Of a stretch of DNA of 62,528 bases, positions 9,038 through 16,355 are shown piece by piece (the first letter of the stretch is position 1; each line of letters opens with the position of its first letter). The notes below the pieces were generated by a model. That model saw only the letters and a program-made list of their open reading frames with translations, ran no database searches and was not told where the DNA came from. This stretch comes from WLJO01 sp945889085 (GTDB lineage: Bacteria > Actinomycetota > Acidimicrobiia > Acidimicrobiales > Ilumatobacteraceae): positions 1 through 62,528 of the forward strand of contig CAMDBM010000013.1 of NCBI GenBank assembly GCA_945889085.1, in the 5' to 3' direction. Both the position numbers and the translations under genes were made by a program.

Positions 9038-9132
9038 GTGTCCACTATTGCCCACGGACCCCGCTGCGGCGTAACGGGCGTAACCTGAGGTCGGACACAG
9101 GGCCAGTACACGAACAGGAGGTCGCTCGCGCG

Positions 9133-9789
9133 ATGTTCGCCAACAAGAAGACCCAGATGATCGAGCCGGCAGACGCACTCCCGGGACGAACCGATCAGGT
9201 GATGCGAGTTCCCGAGGCGCACTTCGTGAACGGCAACCCGATGAGTGGACCGTGGCCCGACGGCTGCGAGGTGGCCGTCATCGGCATGGGCTGTTTCTGG
9301 GGCGCCGAGCGGAAGTTCTGGCAGGCCGACGGTGTCTATACGACAGCGGTGGGATACGCGGGTGGCTACACGCCGAACCCGACGTACGAGGAGACCTGTT
9401 CTGGGCTCACCGGTCACACCGAAGTGGTGCTCGTGGTGTTCGACACGGCAACGACCTCGTACGAGCAAATGCTCAAGGTGTTCTGGGAGAACCACAACCC
9501 CACGCAGGGCATGCGACAGGGCAACGACATGGGCACGCAGTACCGCAGCGCGGTCTATGCAACCTCGCAGGCGCAACTGGATGCGGCACTCGCCTCCCAG
9601 CAGGTCTTCCAGGAGCAGTTGTCTGCAGCGGGCTACGGCCCCATCACCACCGAGATTGCGCCTGTCGGGCCCTTCTACTTCGCTGAGCCGTATCACCAGC
9701 AGTACCTCGGCAAGAACCCGAATGGCTACTGCGGGATGGGCGGTACCGGCGTGTCGTGCCCGATCGGTGTCGCTTCCGCCGGTAACTGA
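9133..9789 (+). CDS. msrA: Peptide-methionine (S)-S-oxide reductase
   Basis: A 218-residue MsrA (EC 1.8.4.11) that repairs oxidised methionine. The catalytic motif GMGCFWGAER places the nucleophilic cysteine at residue 54, as Cys and not Sec. YAGGYTPNPTYEETCSGLTG and the C-terminal EPYHQQYLGKNPNGYC are family hallmarks. ATG 9133 is preceded by AGGAGG 11 bases upstream. The convergent AbiEi/DUF559 reading frame runs 64 bases into the 3' end of this gene. Confidence 0.95.
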   Translation: MFANKKTQMIEPADALPGRTDQVMRVPEAHFVNGNPMSGPWPDGCEVAVIGMGCFWGAERKFWQADGVYTTAVGYAGGYTPNPTYEETCSGLTGHTEVVLVVFDTATTSYEQMLKVFWENHNPTQGMRQGNDMGTQYRSAVYATSQAQLDAALASQQVFQEQLSAAGYGPITTEIAPVGPFYFAEPYHQQYLGKNPNGYCGMGGTGVSCPIGVASAGN

Positions 9790-10733
9790 CACTCGTCAGT
9801 TGACATCCAGCGCACCGCAGTGCGTTTTCGGTCTGTCAAGCAGGGCACTCCCGGATTAGTTGCGGAACCGAGAATCCAAGCGTGCGCAGGATTCTGGGTG
9901 CAGCAACCCGGGTAGCCCGTAGCGAGACAGATCCGAGAACACAAAAAGACCATGCCCCTTCGCGCGCTCCGGCTGTGCGATTCCACCGCTACCCGGGCAT
10001 CTGGGAAGGCGTGATCGAACCTCGCCACCACCCGGCCCTCATGTCGGAGTTCGTACTGAGGAATGAGTCGGGGAAGGTCCGGATGGTCAATGATGCGGCG
10101 CACGACTTCCTCAAACCATGACTCGGGCACATTCCCTGCTCGCGCGAACGCGTCGAGGTGGCCGAGGAGCACTTTGGTTCCTTGCCGGCCTGGGCGGTGA
10201 AGGCGCTGTGCAACGGAGCGGATCGTGTGCAGGCTGAGTCCGTCACGGTGGGCAACGATGAGCGCCTGCAGCACGACGTCGGGGCTCGCCACCGAACCGA
10301 GGTCAGCGAGCGTGCGTGCCTTCGACGTGCACGGGATGCCGGTCACCGTGACGAGGTCCTTCTTGTCGAGTTGCGATGTGTGGTGGACGATCACCTTCAT
10401 CGTCACAGGCACCCGTAGACGTTGTTCGAGTGGGACACTGATGTCGGTGTGATTGAACGGGATGCCCTCAAAGCCGAAGAGCGCGGCAGCAGTTCGGTGA
10501 GAGGCCACGGCTCCCGACGACAGCCATGTAGCGGCTCGGGCGTCTCTGCGAACAGAAGACGGGAATCCAGCGAGCCCAAGTATCTGTTCGCTGAAGGCAA
10601 CAATGCGGTTGTCGCGCAGCGCAGTCTTGATGCGGCGGCTGTCGATACCCAGCGCTGACGCCTGTTTGCGCAGAAAGACGCCGTGCTGCCGAACTGCGCG
10701 CTGAGTCAGCTGTGCCCAGGGGTCGACGCTCAT
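9726..10733 (-). pseudogene. AbiEi-antitoxin N-domain / DUF559 protein, C-terminus eroded
   Basis: The first ~240 residues match the common actinobacterial family with an AbiEi-type winged helix at the N-terminus (QHGVFLRKQASALGIDSRRI) and a DUF559 Vsr-like nuclease domain at the C-terminus. The nuclease domain begins normally (ESWFEEVVRRII, VARFDHAFPDARVAVES). From about codon 245 the text loses all resemblance to the family; the expected final strand with WxVLRFTW is absent, and the frame continues into msrA on the opposite strand. A frameshift or deletion near 9940-9990 that removed the natural stop explains this best. Its role, if still expressed, is unknown. Confidence 0.65.
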
Positions 10734-10911
10734 GGCGGCGCAACGTAGGCCCAGATCGCTGAGGAGATCATCGAAACCGGCGGGAAATGGGGAATCTGAC
10801 CTACCGCCCGGGCGAACCTTGAACCCACAGTGCGGTCAACTGCATCGTGAGCTCAAACTTCGCACAGTCCGACGATGCACGATGCGGTAACGAGCGTGGT
10901 TGTGGCGCTCG

Positions 10912-12045
10912 CTAGCGAGAGGGGCCCCAGCCGTGGGCGCGGATGTGGTCGCCGTCTGCGTCGAGGGGTCGACCGGCCCAATCGAGCCTGCCCGGCGTGG
11001 CCGACAGTTTGGCGATGAGACCCTGCATCCACGTATCTCCCACCTGCACGATCGCGTCGCGTGCTGCATAGTGCGGGTCCGCGGCGATCTCGCTCATGTC
11101 GAGTACCGGCCCGACGGCAGCCTCAGCCTGTTCGAAGTCCGCGAGTACCTGGGCTTGGGTACGGGCCGCACAGAAGGACCACATGGCTCCCTCCACGAGT
11201 TCCCTGTTGGCCACGCGGTCGTCAAAGGTGTGGACCCGTTCGTCGTCGTCCAACCCGAGCAGCTTCATGACGCGGGCGGCCACCGAGTTCGACGACGCTG
11301 ACAGGCCGACCCACTTGCCGTCCGAGCAGCGGTATGTCCCGCGGGGTACCGAGTACGGAAGTCCGGCCCCCATGCGTCCCTGCATCTCGCCGGTGGTCTT
11401 GAACAGCGAGATGAGTGGGCCCATCAGCTGGAACACGCTCTCGAGCAGTGAGACGTCCACCTCCTGACCGACGCCCGAGTGGAGCGCGATCATCGTGGCG
11501 AAGGCCGCCACCAGGGCAGTCACCTCGTCGGTTAGCGCGATGGCGGGCAGCAGCGGTGGACCGTCGGGCAGCCCGCTGATCGCCGACAGTCCGCTCATCG
11601 ACTCGGCGATCGTGGCGAACCCTGGTCTGTCGGAATACGGGCCGTCCTGGCCGAAGCCGGTGATCCGGGTGATCACCAGCCTGGGTCGGCGTGCGAGGAG
11701 GACGTCCGGTCCGAGACCGAGGCGCTCGAGCGTGCCGGGACGGAAGTTCTCGATGAGCACATCCGCCTCGTCGACCAGACGAAGCAAGATCGCTCGGTCT
11801 GCATCGTCTTTCAGGTCCAGAGCGATGCAGCGCTTGTTCCGGTTCGCAAGCTTCCACCAGAGGGCCACGCCGTCACGGGGGTCCTTCCACGCTATGGAGC
11901 GCAGCGAGTCGCCCCCGTCGGGCCGCTCCACCTTGATGACGTCGGCCCCGAAGTCGCCGAGGTACCGAGCACAGTTCGGGCCGGCGAGCACGGACGAGAT
12001 GTCGAGGACGCGGAGTCCGGCAAGCGGTGTCATCGAACGGCTCAT
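10912..12045 (-). CDS. CaiB/BaiF family (class III) CoA-transferase
   Basis: A 377-residue class III CoA-transferase-like protein with VLDISSVLAGPNCARYLGDF, GADVIKVERPDGGDS, NKRCIALDLKD and DVLIENFRPGTLERLGLG. The catalytic aspartate is expected in ALTDEVTALVAA. Such enzymes move CoA between carboxylic acids or act as acyl-CoA racemases; the substrate is not determinable. ATG 12045 is preceded by GAGGG at good spacing; a GTG six bases further upstream is the alternative. It is divergent from the Sec-ArsC gene with about 56 bases between them. Confidence 0.87.
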   Translation of the reverse strand: MSRSMTPLAGLRVLDISSVLAGPNCARYLGDFGADVIKVERPDGGDSLRSIAWKDPRDGVALWWKLANRNKRCIALDLKDDADRAILLRLVDEADVLIENFRPGTLERLGLGPDVLLARRPRLVITRITGFGQDGPYSDRPGFATIAESMSGLSAISGLPDGPPLLPAIALTDEVTALVAAFATMIALHSGVGQEVDVSLLESVFQLMGPLISLFKTTGEMQGRMGAGLPYSVPRGTYRCSDGKWVGLSASSNSVAARVMKLLGLDDDERVHTFDDRVANRELVEGAMWSFCAARTQAQVLADFEQAEAAVGPVLDMSEIAADPHYAARDAIVQVGDTWMQGLIAKLSATPGRLDWAGRPLDADGDHIRAHGWGPSR

Positions 12046-12101
12046 CGGCACGCCCTCATGCTCTCACCTATGTGCAGATTCCTGCTCGCTACAGTCGAGC
12101 C

Positions 12102-12458
12102 GTGGCCAAGCCGATCATCTATCACAACCCTCATTGAAACTCCTCCAGCAATGCCGTGCGCATTGCCGAGGAGCTCGGCGTTGATGTCGACGTCGTCGTG
12201 TACCAAAAAACCCCTCCGGACCGGGCGGCGCTGCAGCAGATCGTGGACCGTCTCGAGGATCCGGTAACCGAACTGGTACGCAGGGACTCGCTCTGGACGA
12301 AGCTCGGCCTTACCGACGCGGACGTGCAGACGGCTGATCAGGTGATCGACGTGATCCTCAAGCACAAGATGATCATGCAGCGACCCGTGGTGGTCACCGA
12401 CCGGAAGGCGATCGTCGGCCGACCAAAAGAACGAGTCCGCGGACTTCTCTCTGCCTAG
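12102..12458 (+). CDS. arsC: ArsC-family arsenate reductase, selenocysteine-containing (in-frame TGA)
   Basis: Reading from GTG 12102 and passing the TGA at 12135-12137 as Sec gives a 118-residue ArsC. Its N-terminus is VAKPIIYHNPH, then Sec at residue 12, then NSSSNAVRIAEELG; E. coli ArsC has its catalytic Cys at residue 12 in YHNPAC. The arginines equivalent to R60 (LVRRD), R94 (QRPVVVTD) and R107 (GRPKERV) are all present and the length is complete. A SECIS-like hairpin starts three bases after the TGA and selA/selB are in the window. The expected role is glutaredoxin- or thiol-linked arsenate reduction, or a related Spx/ArsC redox function. The stop overlaps the convergent accE stop in a CTAG. 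No other ars gene is adjacent. Confidence 0.85.
12140..12173 (+). promoter_or_regulatory. Bacterial SECIS-like element
   Basis: Immediately 3' of the TGA, arms CTCCTC (12140-12145) and GAGGAG (12168-12173) form a lower stem. A small CA/C internal loop separates it from a perfect 7-bp upper stem GCAATGC (12148-12154) / GCATTGC (12160-12166). The apical loop CGTGC has G at its second position. Bacterial SECIS elements bound by SelB have a short upper stem at about this distance from the UGA, with a guanosine in the first two loop positions. The fit is direct; function is inferred. Confidence 0.8.
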
Positions 12459-12646
12459 CGGAAGGGGCGGTCGCGCCGTGCGGTGACGGGCCGCGCCCAC
12501 CAGCGTCCGCTGAAGCGCCATGACGCCGTGCGCTTGGCCTGGTCCGCAGTGAAGAGCAGTACGGGCTTGGGCCACAGGGCCTCGGCCGCGGCCATGATGG
12601 CCACGGCCTCCTCGTCGGTCGGTATGGGTGTGATCTCGGTGTTCAT
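12455..12646 (-). CDS. accE: Acyl-CoA carboxylase epsilon-type small subunit
   Basis: A 63-residue protein with the pattern PTDEEAVAIMAAAEALWP at its N-terminal half and a Trp/Arg-rich end (WRFSGRWWARPVTARR), as in the small epsilon subunits of actinobacterial acyl-CoA/propionyl-CoA carboxylases. It follows the carboxyltransferase gene in the same direction 107 bases downstream; the gap is occupied by a copy of the dispersed repeat. The subunit is thought to join the beta subunit to the biotinylated alpha subunit, which is not in this window. Sequence of such subunits is poorly conserved, so context carries weight. Confidence 0.75.
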   Translation of the reverse strand: MNTEITPIPTDEEAVAIMAAAEALWPKPVLLFTADQAKRTASWRFSGRWWARPVTARRDRPFR

Positions 12647-12681
12647 CGCGATGATCCTTGGGTGTGTCGTGCGGTACTGCC

Positions 12682-12744
12682 GGCGAGGGAAGCGCCAGCG
12701 ACGAGCCGGAAGCCGGACTATGCCGAAGCGGAGCGGCGGCTATG
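12682..12744. repeat. Dispersed intergenic repeat, third copy (inverted)
   Basis: The reverse complement of this stretch matches the elements at 6948-7094: it keeps CATAGCCGCCGCT, GCTTCGGCATAG and GGCTCGTCGCTGGCGCTTCC. The central hairpin differs (AGTCCGG-ctt-CCGGCT in place of AGCC-ctcgtgt-GGCT), so pairing is kept while sequence changes. It lies between accD and accE. Confidence 0.75.
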
Positions 12745-12753
12745 TCGGCCGTA

Positions 12754-14313
12754 TCAGAGGGGCATGTTGCCGTGCTTGCGCTTCGGCAACTCCTCGCGCT
12801 TGGTGGCCAGCAGCGCCAGTCCGGCGACAATCTTCTGCCGGGTCTCGGCAGGGTCGATCACGTCGTCGATGTAGCCGCGCTCTGCAGCGGCGTACGGGTT
12901 GGCGTACTTCTGTGTGTACTCCTCCACGAGCTCGGCACGACGGGCCACAGGGTCGGCGGCCTGCTGGAGCTCACGGCGATACACGATCTCGACGGCACCC
13001 TGTGGCCCCATCACGGCGAGTTCCGCCGTCGGCCATGCGTACGACAGGTCCGAGCCGATGGACTTGGAGTCCATCACCACGTAGGCGCCGCCGTAGGCCT
13101 TGCGCGTGATGATCTGGATGCGGGGCACGGTGGCCTCGCAATAGGCGTACAGCAGCTTCGCGCCGTGACGGATGATGCCGCCGTACTCCTGGTCCACGCC
13201 GGGGAGGAACCCGGGCACGTCCACGAAGGTGATGAGCGGGATGTTGAACGCGTCGCACGTGCGCACGAACCGGGCGGCCTTCTCGGCCGAGTCGATGTCG
13301 AGTACACCGGCAAACATCATCGGCTGGTTACCCACCACGCCGACAGCGCGACCGTTGATGCGCGAGAACCCACACACGATGTTCTTGGCCCAGTGCGGGA
13401 AGTACTCGAAGAACTCGCCGTCGTCAACAACCTCGGCGATGACCTTCTTCATGTCGTACGGCTGGTTCGACGATGCGGGGAGGATGTCACGCAGCATCTC
13501 GCAGAGGCGCTCGGGGTCGTCGGTCGGCTCGGAGACCGGTGCATCCTCGAGGTTGTTCGACGGCAGGAACGACAGCAGATAGCGGACGTCGTCCAGACAG
13601 GCCTTCTCGTCAGGCGACACGAAGGTGGCGACACCGGACTTCGACGCGTGGCTCATGGCGCCGCCGAGCTGCTCGAGGGTGACCTCCTCACCGGTCACTG
13701 TCTTCACCACATCGGGCCCGGTGATGAACATGTGCGAGCTCTCGGTCACCATGAAGATGAAGTCCGTCATGGCCGGCGAGTACACGGCCCCACCGGCGCA
13801 CGGCCCGAGGATGACCGAGATCTGCGGGATGACGCCACTCGAGAGCACGTTGCGGTAGAAGATGCCGCCGTAGGAGGCGAGCGACACGACGCCTTCCTGG
13901 ATGCGGGCTCCGGCCCCGTCGTTGAGCCCGATCACCGGCGCACCGACCTTGAGGGCAAGGTCCATCAGCTTGTGGATCTTCTCGGCGAACACCTCGCCGA
14001 GCGCGCCACCGAACACGGTGAAGTCCTGCGCGTACACGAACACCTTGCGGGCGTCGACGGTGCCCCAACCCGTGATGACGCCGTCGGTGTACGGGCGCTC
14101 GTCGAGGCCGGCCGTATGGGCACGGTGGCGGGCGAGGAGGTCGAGTTCCTGGAACGAGCCCGGGTCGAGGAAGTACTCGATGCGCTCTCGGGCGAGCATC
14201 TTGCCCTTCTCGTGCTGGCGCTCGACCGACCGGGGGGAACCGGCGTGATACGCCTCCTCCCGGCGCTGGCGGAGGTCGTCCAGCTTCTCGTGCATCGGAT
14301 TCGGGTTCGTCAC
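12754..14313 (-). CDS. accD: Acyl-CoA (propionyl-CoA) carboxylase carboxyltransferase beta subunit
   Basis: A 519-residue carboxyltransferase with both crotonase-fold halves. The first has VYAQDFTVFGGALGEV and GLNDGAGARIQEGV; the second has TFVDVPGFLPGVDQEYGGII and the region MDSKSIGSDLSYAWPTAELA. It transfers the carboxyl from carboxybiotin to propionyl-CoA and possibly acetyl-CoA, giving (S)-methylmalonyl-CoA. The epsilon subunit gene is downstream. The product would feed the epimerase at 25403 and a B12-dependent mutase, although the only mutase in the window is the ethylmalonyl-CoA type. Confidence 0.92.
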   Translation of the reverse strand: MTNPNPMHEKLDDLRQRREEAYHAGSPRSVERQHEKGKMLARERIEYFLDPGSFQELDLLARHRAHTAGLDERPYTDGVITGWGTVDARKVFVYAQDFTVFGGALGEVFAEKIHKLMDLALKVGAPVIGLNDGAGARIQEGVVSLASYGGIFYRNVLSSGVIPQISVILGPCAGGAVYSPAMTDFIFMVTESSHMFITGPDVVKTVTGEEVTLEQLGGAMSHASKSGVATFVSPDEKACLDDVRYLLSFLPSNNLEDAPVSEPTDDPERLCEMLRDILPASSNQPYDMKKVIAEVVDDGEFFEYFPHWAKNIVCGFSRINGRAVGVVGNQPMMFAGVLDIDSAEKAARFVRTCDAFNIPLITFVDVPGFLPGVDQEYGGIIRHGAKLLYAYCEATVPRIQIITRKAYGGAYVVMDSKSIGSDLSYAWPTAELAVMGPQGAVEIVYRRELQQAADPVARRAELVEEYTQKYANPYAAAERGYIDDVIDPAETRQKIVAGLALLATKREELPKRKHGNMPL

Positions 14314-14389
14314 GTCAAGCGAGGCTAGTCGCTGGGGTGGCTGGGGCGAAGGCTGGAGCCTGTGAGAGCTCGCTTCGGGGTCGATTTGT

Positions 14390-16222
14390 CTAGTTGGCGG
14401 CCTTCACCGGGGTGGTGTCCACCGGTTCGGTGGTGTCCGGAACGGTTTGGCGCGTGATGTCGGTGGCGATCGTCGAACTGGTGGGCGTCGGCTCGGATCC
14501 GTCCTGGTTGCGTACGGCGAACTGGCCGCTTGCGGCCGGTAGGTCACCGTCGGGCCCGGTAGCGGTGACCGTGATGGTCCAGGTGCCGCTCGCCGGGAAC
14601 ACGAATCCTTGATCGGGGCCGAACCCGTATCTCGGCGAGCCCTCGATAGGCACCTCGATGCTTGCAGCGTTCACGTCGTTGGGCGTAAACGTAATGAGGC
14701 CGTTCGTAATGGTCTTGGGCTTGAGCAGCCGGAAGTGCACTTCGACCTGTGCCCCGACCTTTTTCGGGCCGAACGTGACCTCGACCTTGAACGTGCCGTC
14801 GTCGGACATCAGCGTGTTCTTGTTGACCGCTGCCGGGTCCGACGAGCCCGCATCGGGTGCCTTGGCACCGGTCATCCAACCGGTGAGCAACAGCACGAAT
14901 GCACCGATCATGATCTCGGTGCGCACCGACTTGCGGAGACGCTGAGCGGGCCTCGGCGGGAGCGTGCGGGTGCGGGCGAGCCGTGAGCGCACGAACTGGC
15001 GGTTGGCGGTGCCCACGAAGGCCATCGCTGCGACCGCAAGGATCTTGAGCACCAGGATCTTGCCGTAGCCGGTGTTGAGCAGGTTCCGCGCCCCGCCGAG
15101 GTGGAAGGCGGCCTCGATGATGCCCGAAAAGACGGTGAGCCCGAGTGCCGGCAGGGCGATCCCACGGAATCGCTTCAGCGCGGTGACGAGGTCTGCCTCG
15201 CCCGGACCGGCGAGCACCACCCGCGCGAGGAGCGCTGCGCCGCCGAACCACGCGGAGATACCGACCATGTGGAGGATCCCGAACGGAACCGACAGGATCC
15301 CCTCGGAATGCCGGCTCCATCCGTAGGTGATGAGAGCCAGACCCGGTCCGCCGAATGCCATCCAGCGCGAGGTCGGGTCCACCACCCGCTCGGGATGACG
15401 GGCTACCCAGACCGACGCGGCCATCGCGAGGAAGCGGATGACGAGCACCTTGCCGTAGGTGGTATCGAGCGCGGATCCCCACGAGGTCGGCAGCATGCCC
15501 CGCGCGAGTGATACGCCCTTCATGTCTGCAGAGAGCGCTGCCAGCGAGACGAGGCTGCCGAACGTGCCGATCGCCCAGGCGGCGATCATGTGGCGGACGG
15601 TGAGCACGTACTCGACGCCCTCGGCCCATGCAAGGGCAACGAACAAGAGGGCACCCGCGAGGCCGGCGAGGCCGATGTAGGCAAGGAGTCGGCCGATCAT
15701 GCCGAGGAAGCCACCGCTGTAGTTGCTCTTCGTGAGGCCGAGCCCGCCCGTCTCGATCTTGATCGGTTCGGTGGTATCGGTGGTGCTGTCGGTGCCGGTG
15801 GTGGAGCCGTCGGGGGCCTCGAGAATGAAGGCGAACTTGCCCGAGATGGGCTTGCTGTCCTTGGGTCGCACGAGCCACGTGACGAGGTATCCGCCAGCGG
15901 GCAGCCCAGTCTGCTCGAGCACCCGCACCTTGAGTGACGTGCGGTTGTTGAACGCGATCGGCTGGCCGACGTTCAGCAACTCCTTGTTTGCATTCTGCAG
16001 CTGGATCACGGCCTCGATGTCCGGCAGGATCGCCGCGAAGTTGAGGATGATCTCCGGCGGGGCGGCAGTGAGGGTCTCGCCGTCGGCCGGGGTGGTGGCG
16101 ATGACCGAGATCGGCCCGGTGGTGGGTGTCTGGGCATTCGCGAGCGCGCCGAGGCCGAGAGAACTGAACAGCAGTGTGAACAGTCCGGTCAGCAGCAGGA
16201 GGAGCGCGCGACGACGATGCAT
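14390..16222 (-). CDS. CopC/CopD (YcnJ-like) copper-associated membrane protein
   Basis: A 610-residue protein with a signal peptide (MHRRRALLLLLTGLFTLLFS) followed by a CopC-like beta domain (TTPADGETLTAAPPEIIL, VRPKDSKPISGKFAF). A block of about eight membrane helices of the CopD type spans residues ~210-460, and a C-terminal extracellular beta domain resembles FixH/YtkA (GTFKVEVTFGPKKVGAQVEV). It ends in a Thr/Pro-rich tail. Domain order equals YcnJ-type copper import/resistance proteins, but the classic CopC copper-binding histidine after the signal is not evident, so copper specificity is uncertain. ATG 16222 starts the signal peptide; 37 upstream codons are dropped. Confidence 0.8.
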   Translation of the reverse strand: MHRRRALLLLLTGLFTLLFSSLGLGALANAQTPTTGPISVIATTPADGETLTAAPPEIILNFAAILPDIEAVIQLQNANKELLNVGQPIAFNNRTSLKVRVLEQTGLPAGGYLVTWLVRPKDSKPISGKFAFILEAPDGSTTGTDSTTDTTEPIKIETGGLGLTKSNYSGGFLGMIGRLLAYIGLAGLAGALLFVALAWAEGVEYVLTVRHMIAAWAIGTFGSLVSLAALSADMKGVSLARGMLPTSWGSALDTTYGKVLVIRFLAMAASVWVARHPERVVDPTSRWMAFGGPGLALITYGWSRHSEGILSVPFGILHMVGISAWFGGAALLARVVLAGPGEADLVTALKRFRGIALPALGLTVFSGIIEAAFHLGGARNLLNTGYGKILVLKILAVAAMAFVGTANRQFVRSRLARTRTLPPRPAQRLRKSVRTEIMIGAFVLLLTGWMTGAKAPDAGSSDPAAVNKNTLMSDDGTFKVEVTFGPKKVGAQVEVHFRLLKPKTITNGLITFTPNDVNAASIEVPIEGSPRYGFGPDQGFVFPASGTWTITVTATGPDGDLPAASGQFAVRNQDGSEPTPTSSTIATDITRQTVPDTTEPVDTTPVKAAN

Positions 16223-16355
16223 GGGACACCCGAACGCTAATGGTTGGGGAGGGCTGTGCCGTGACAGGGGGCACGGCGGGGAGCAGGGAGGGTCTGCTCG
16301 GCGGGTTGCTCGGGGTGAACCCGTCCGCAACACCCCCTGAGTAGGCTCGCTCGCG

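Noticed and set aside
9133..9789. MsrA as a second selenoprotein
   Set aside because: The catalytic codon in GCFWG is an ordinary Cys codon.
12156..12458. Short ORF starting inside the arsC frame, as a separate 100-residue gene
   Set aside because: It is only the part of the ArsC frame after the TGA; the upstream part matches ArsC up to the Cys position, so the whole is one gene.
16223..16355. SRP (4.5S) RNA gene upstream of dnaX
   Set aside because: The place is usual and GGTGAACCC is present, but the GGAAGGNAGCA core of SRP RNA is absent on both strands.
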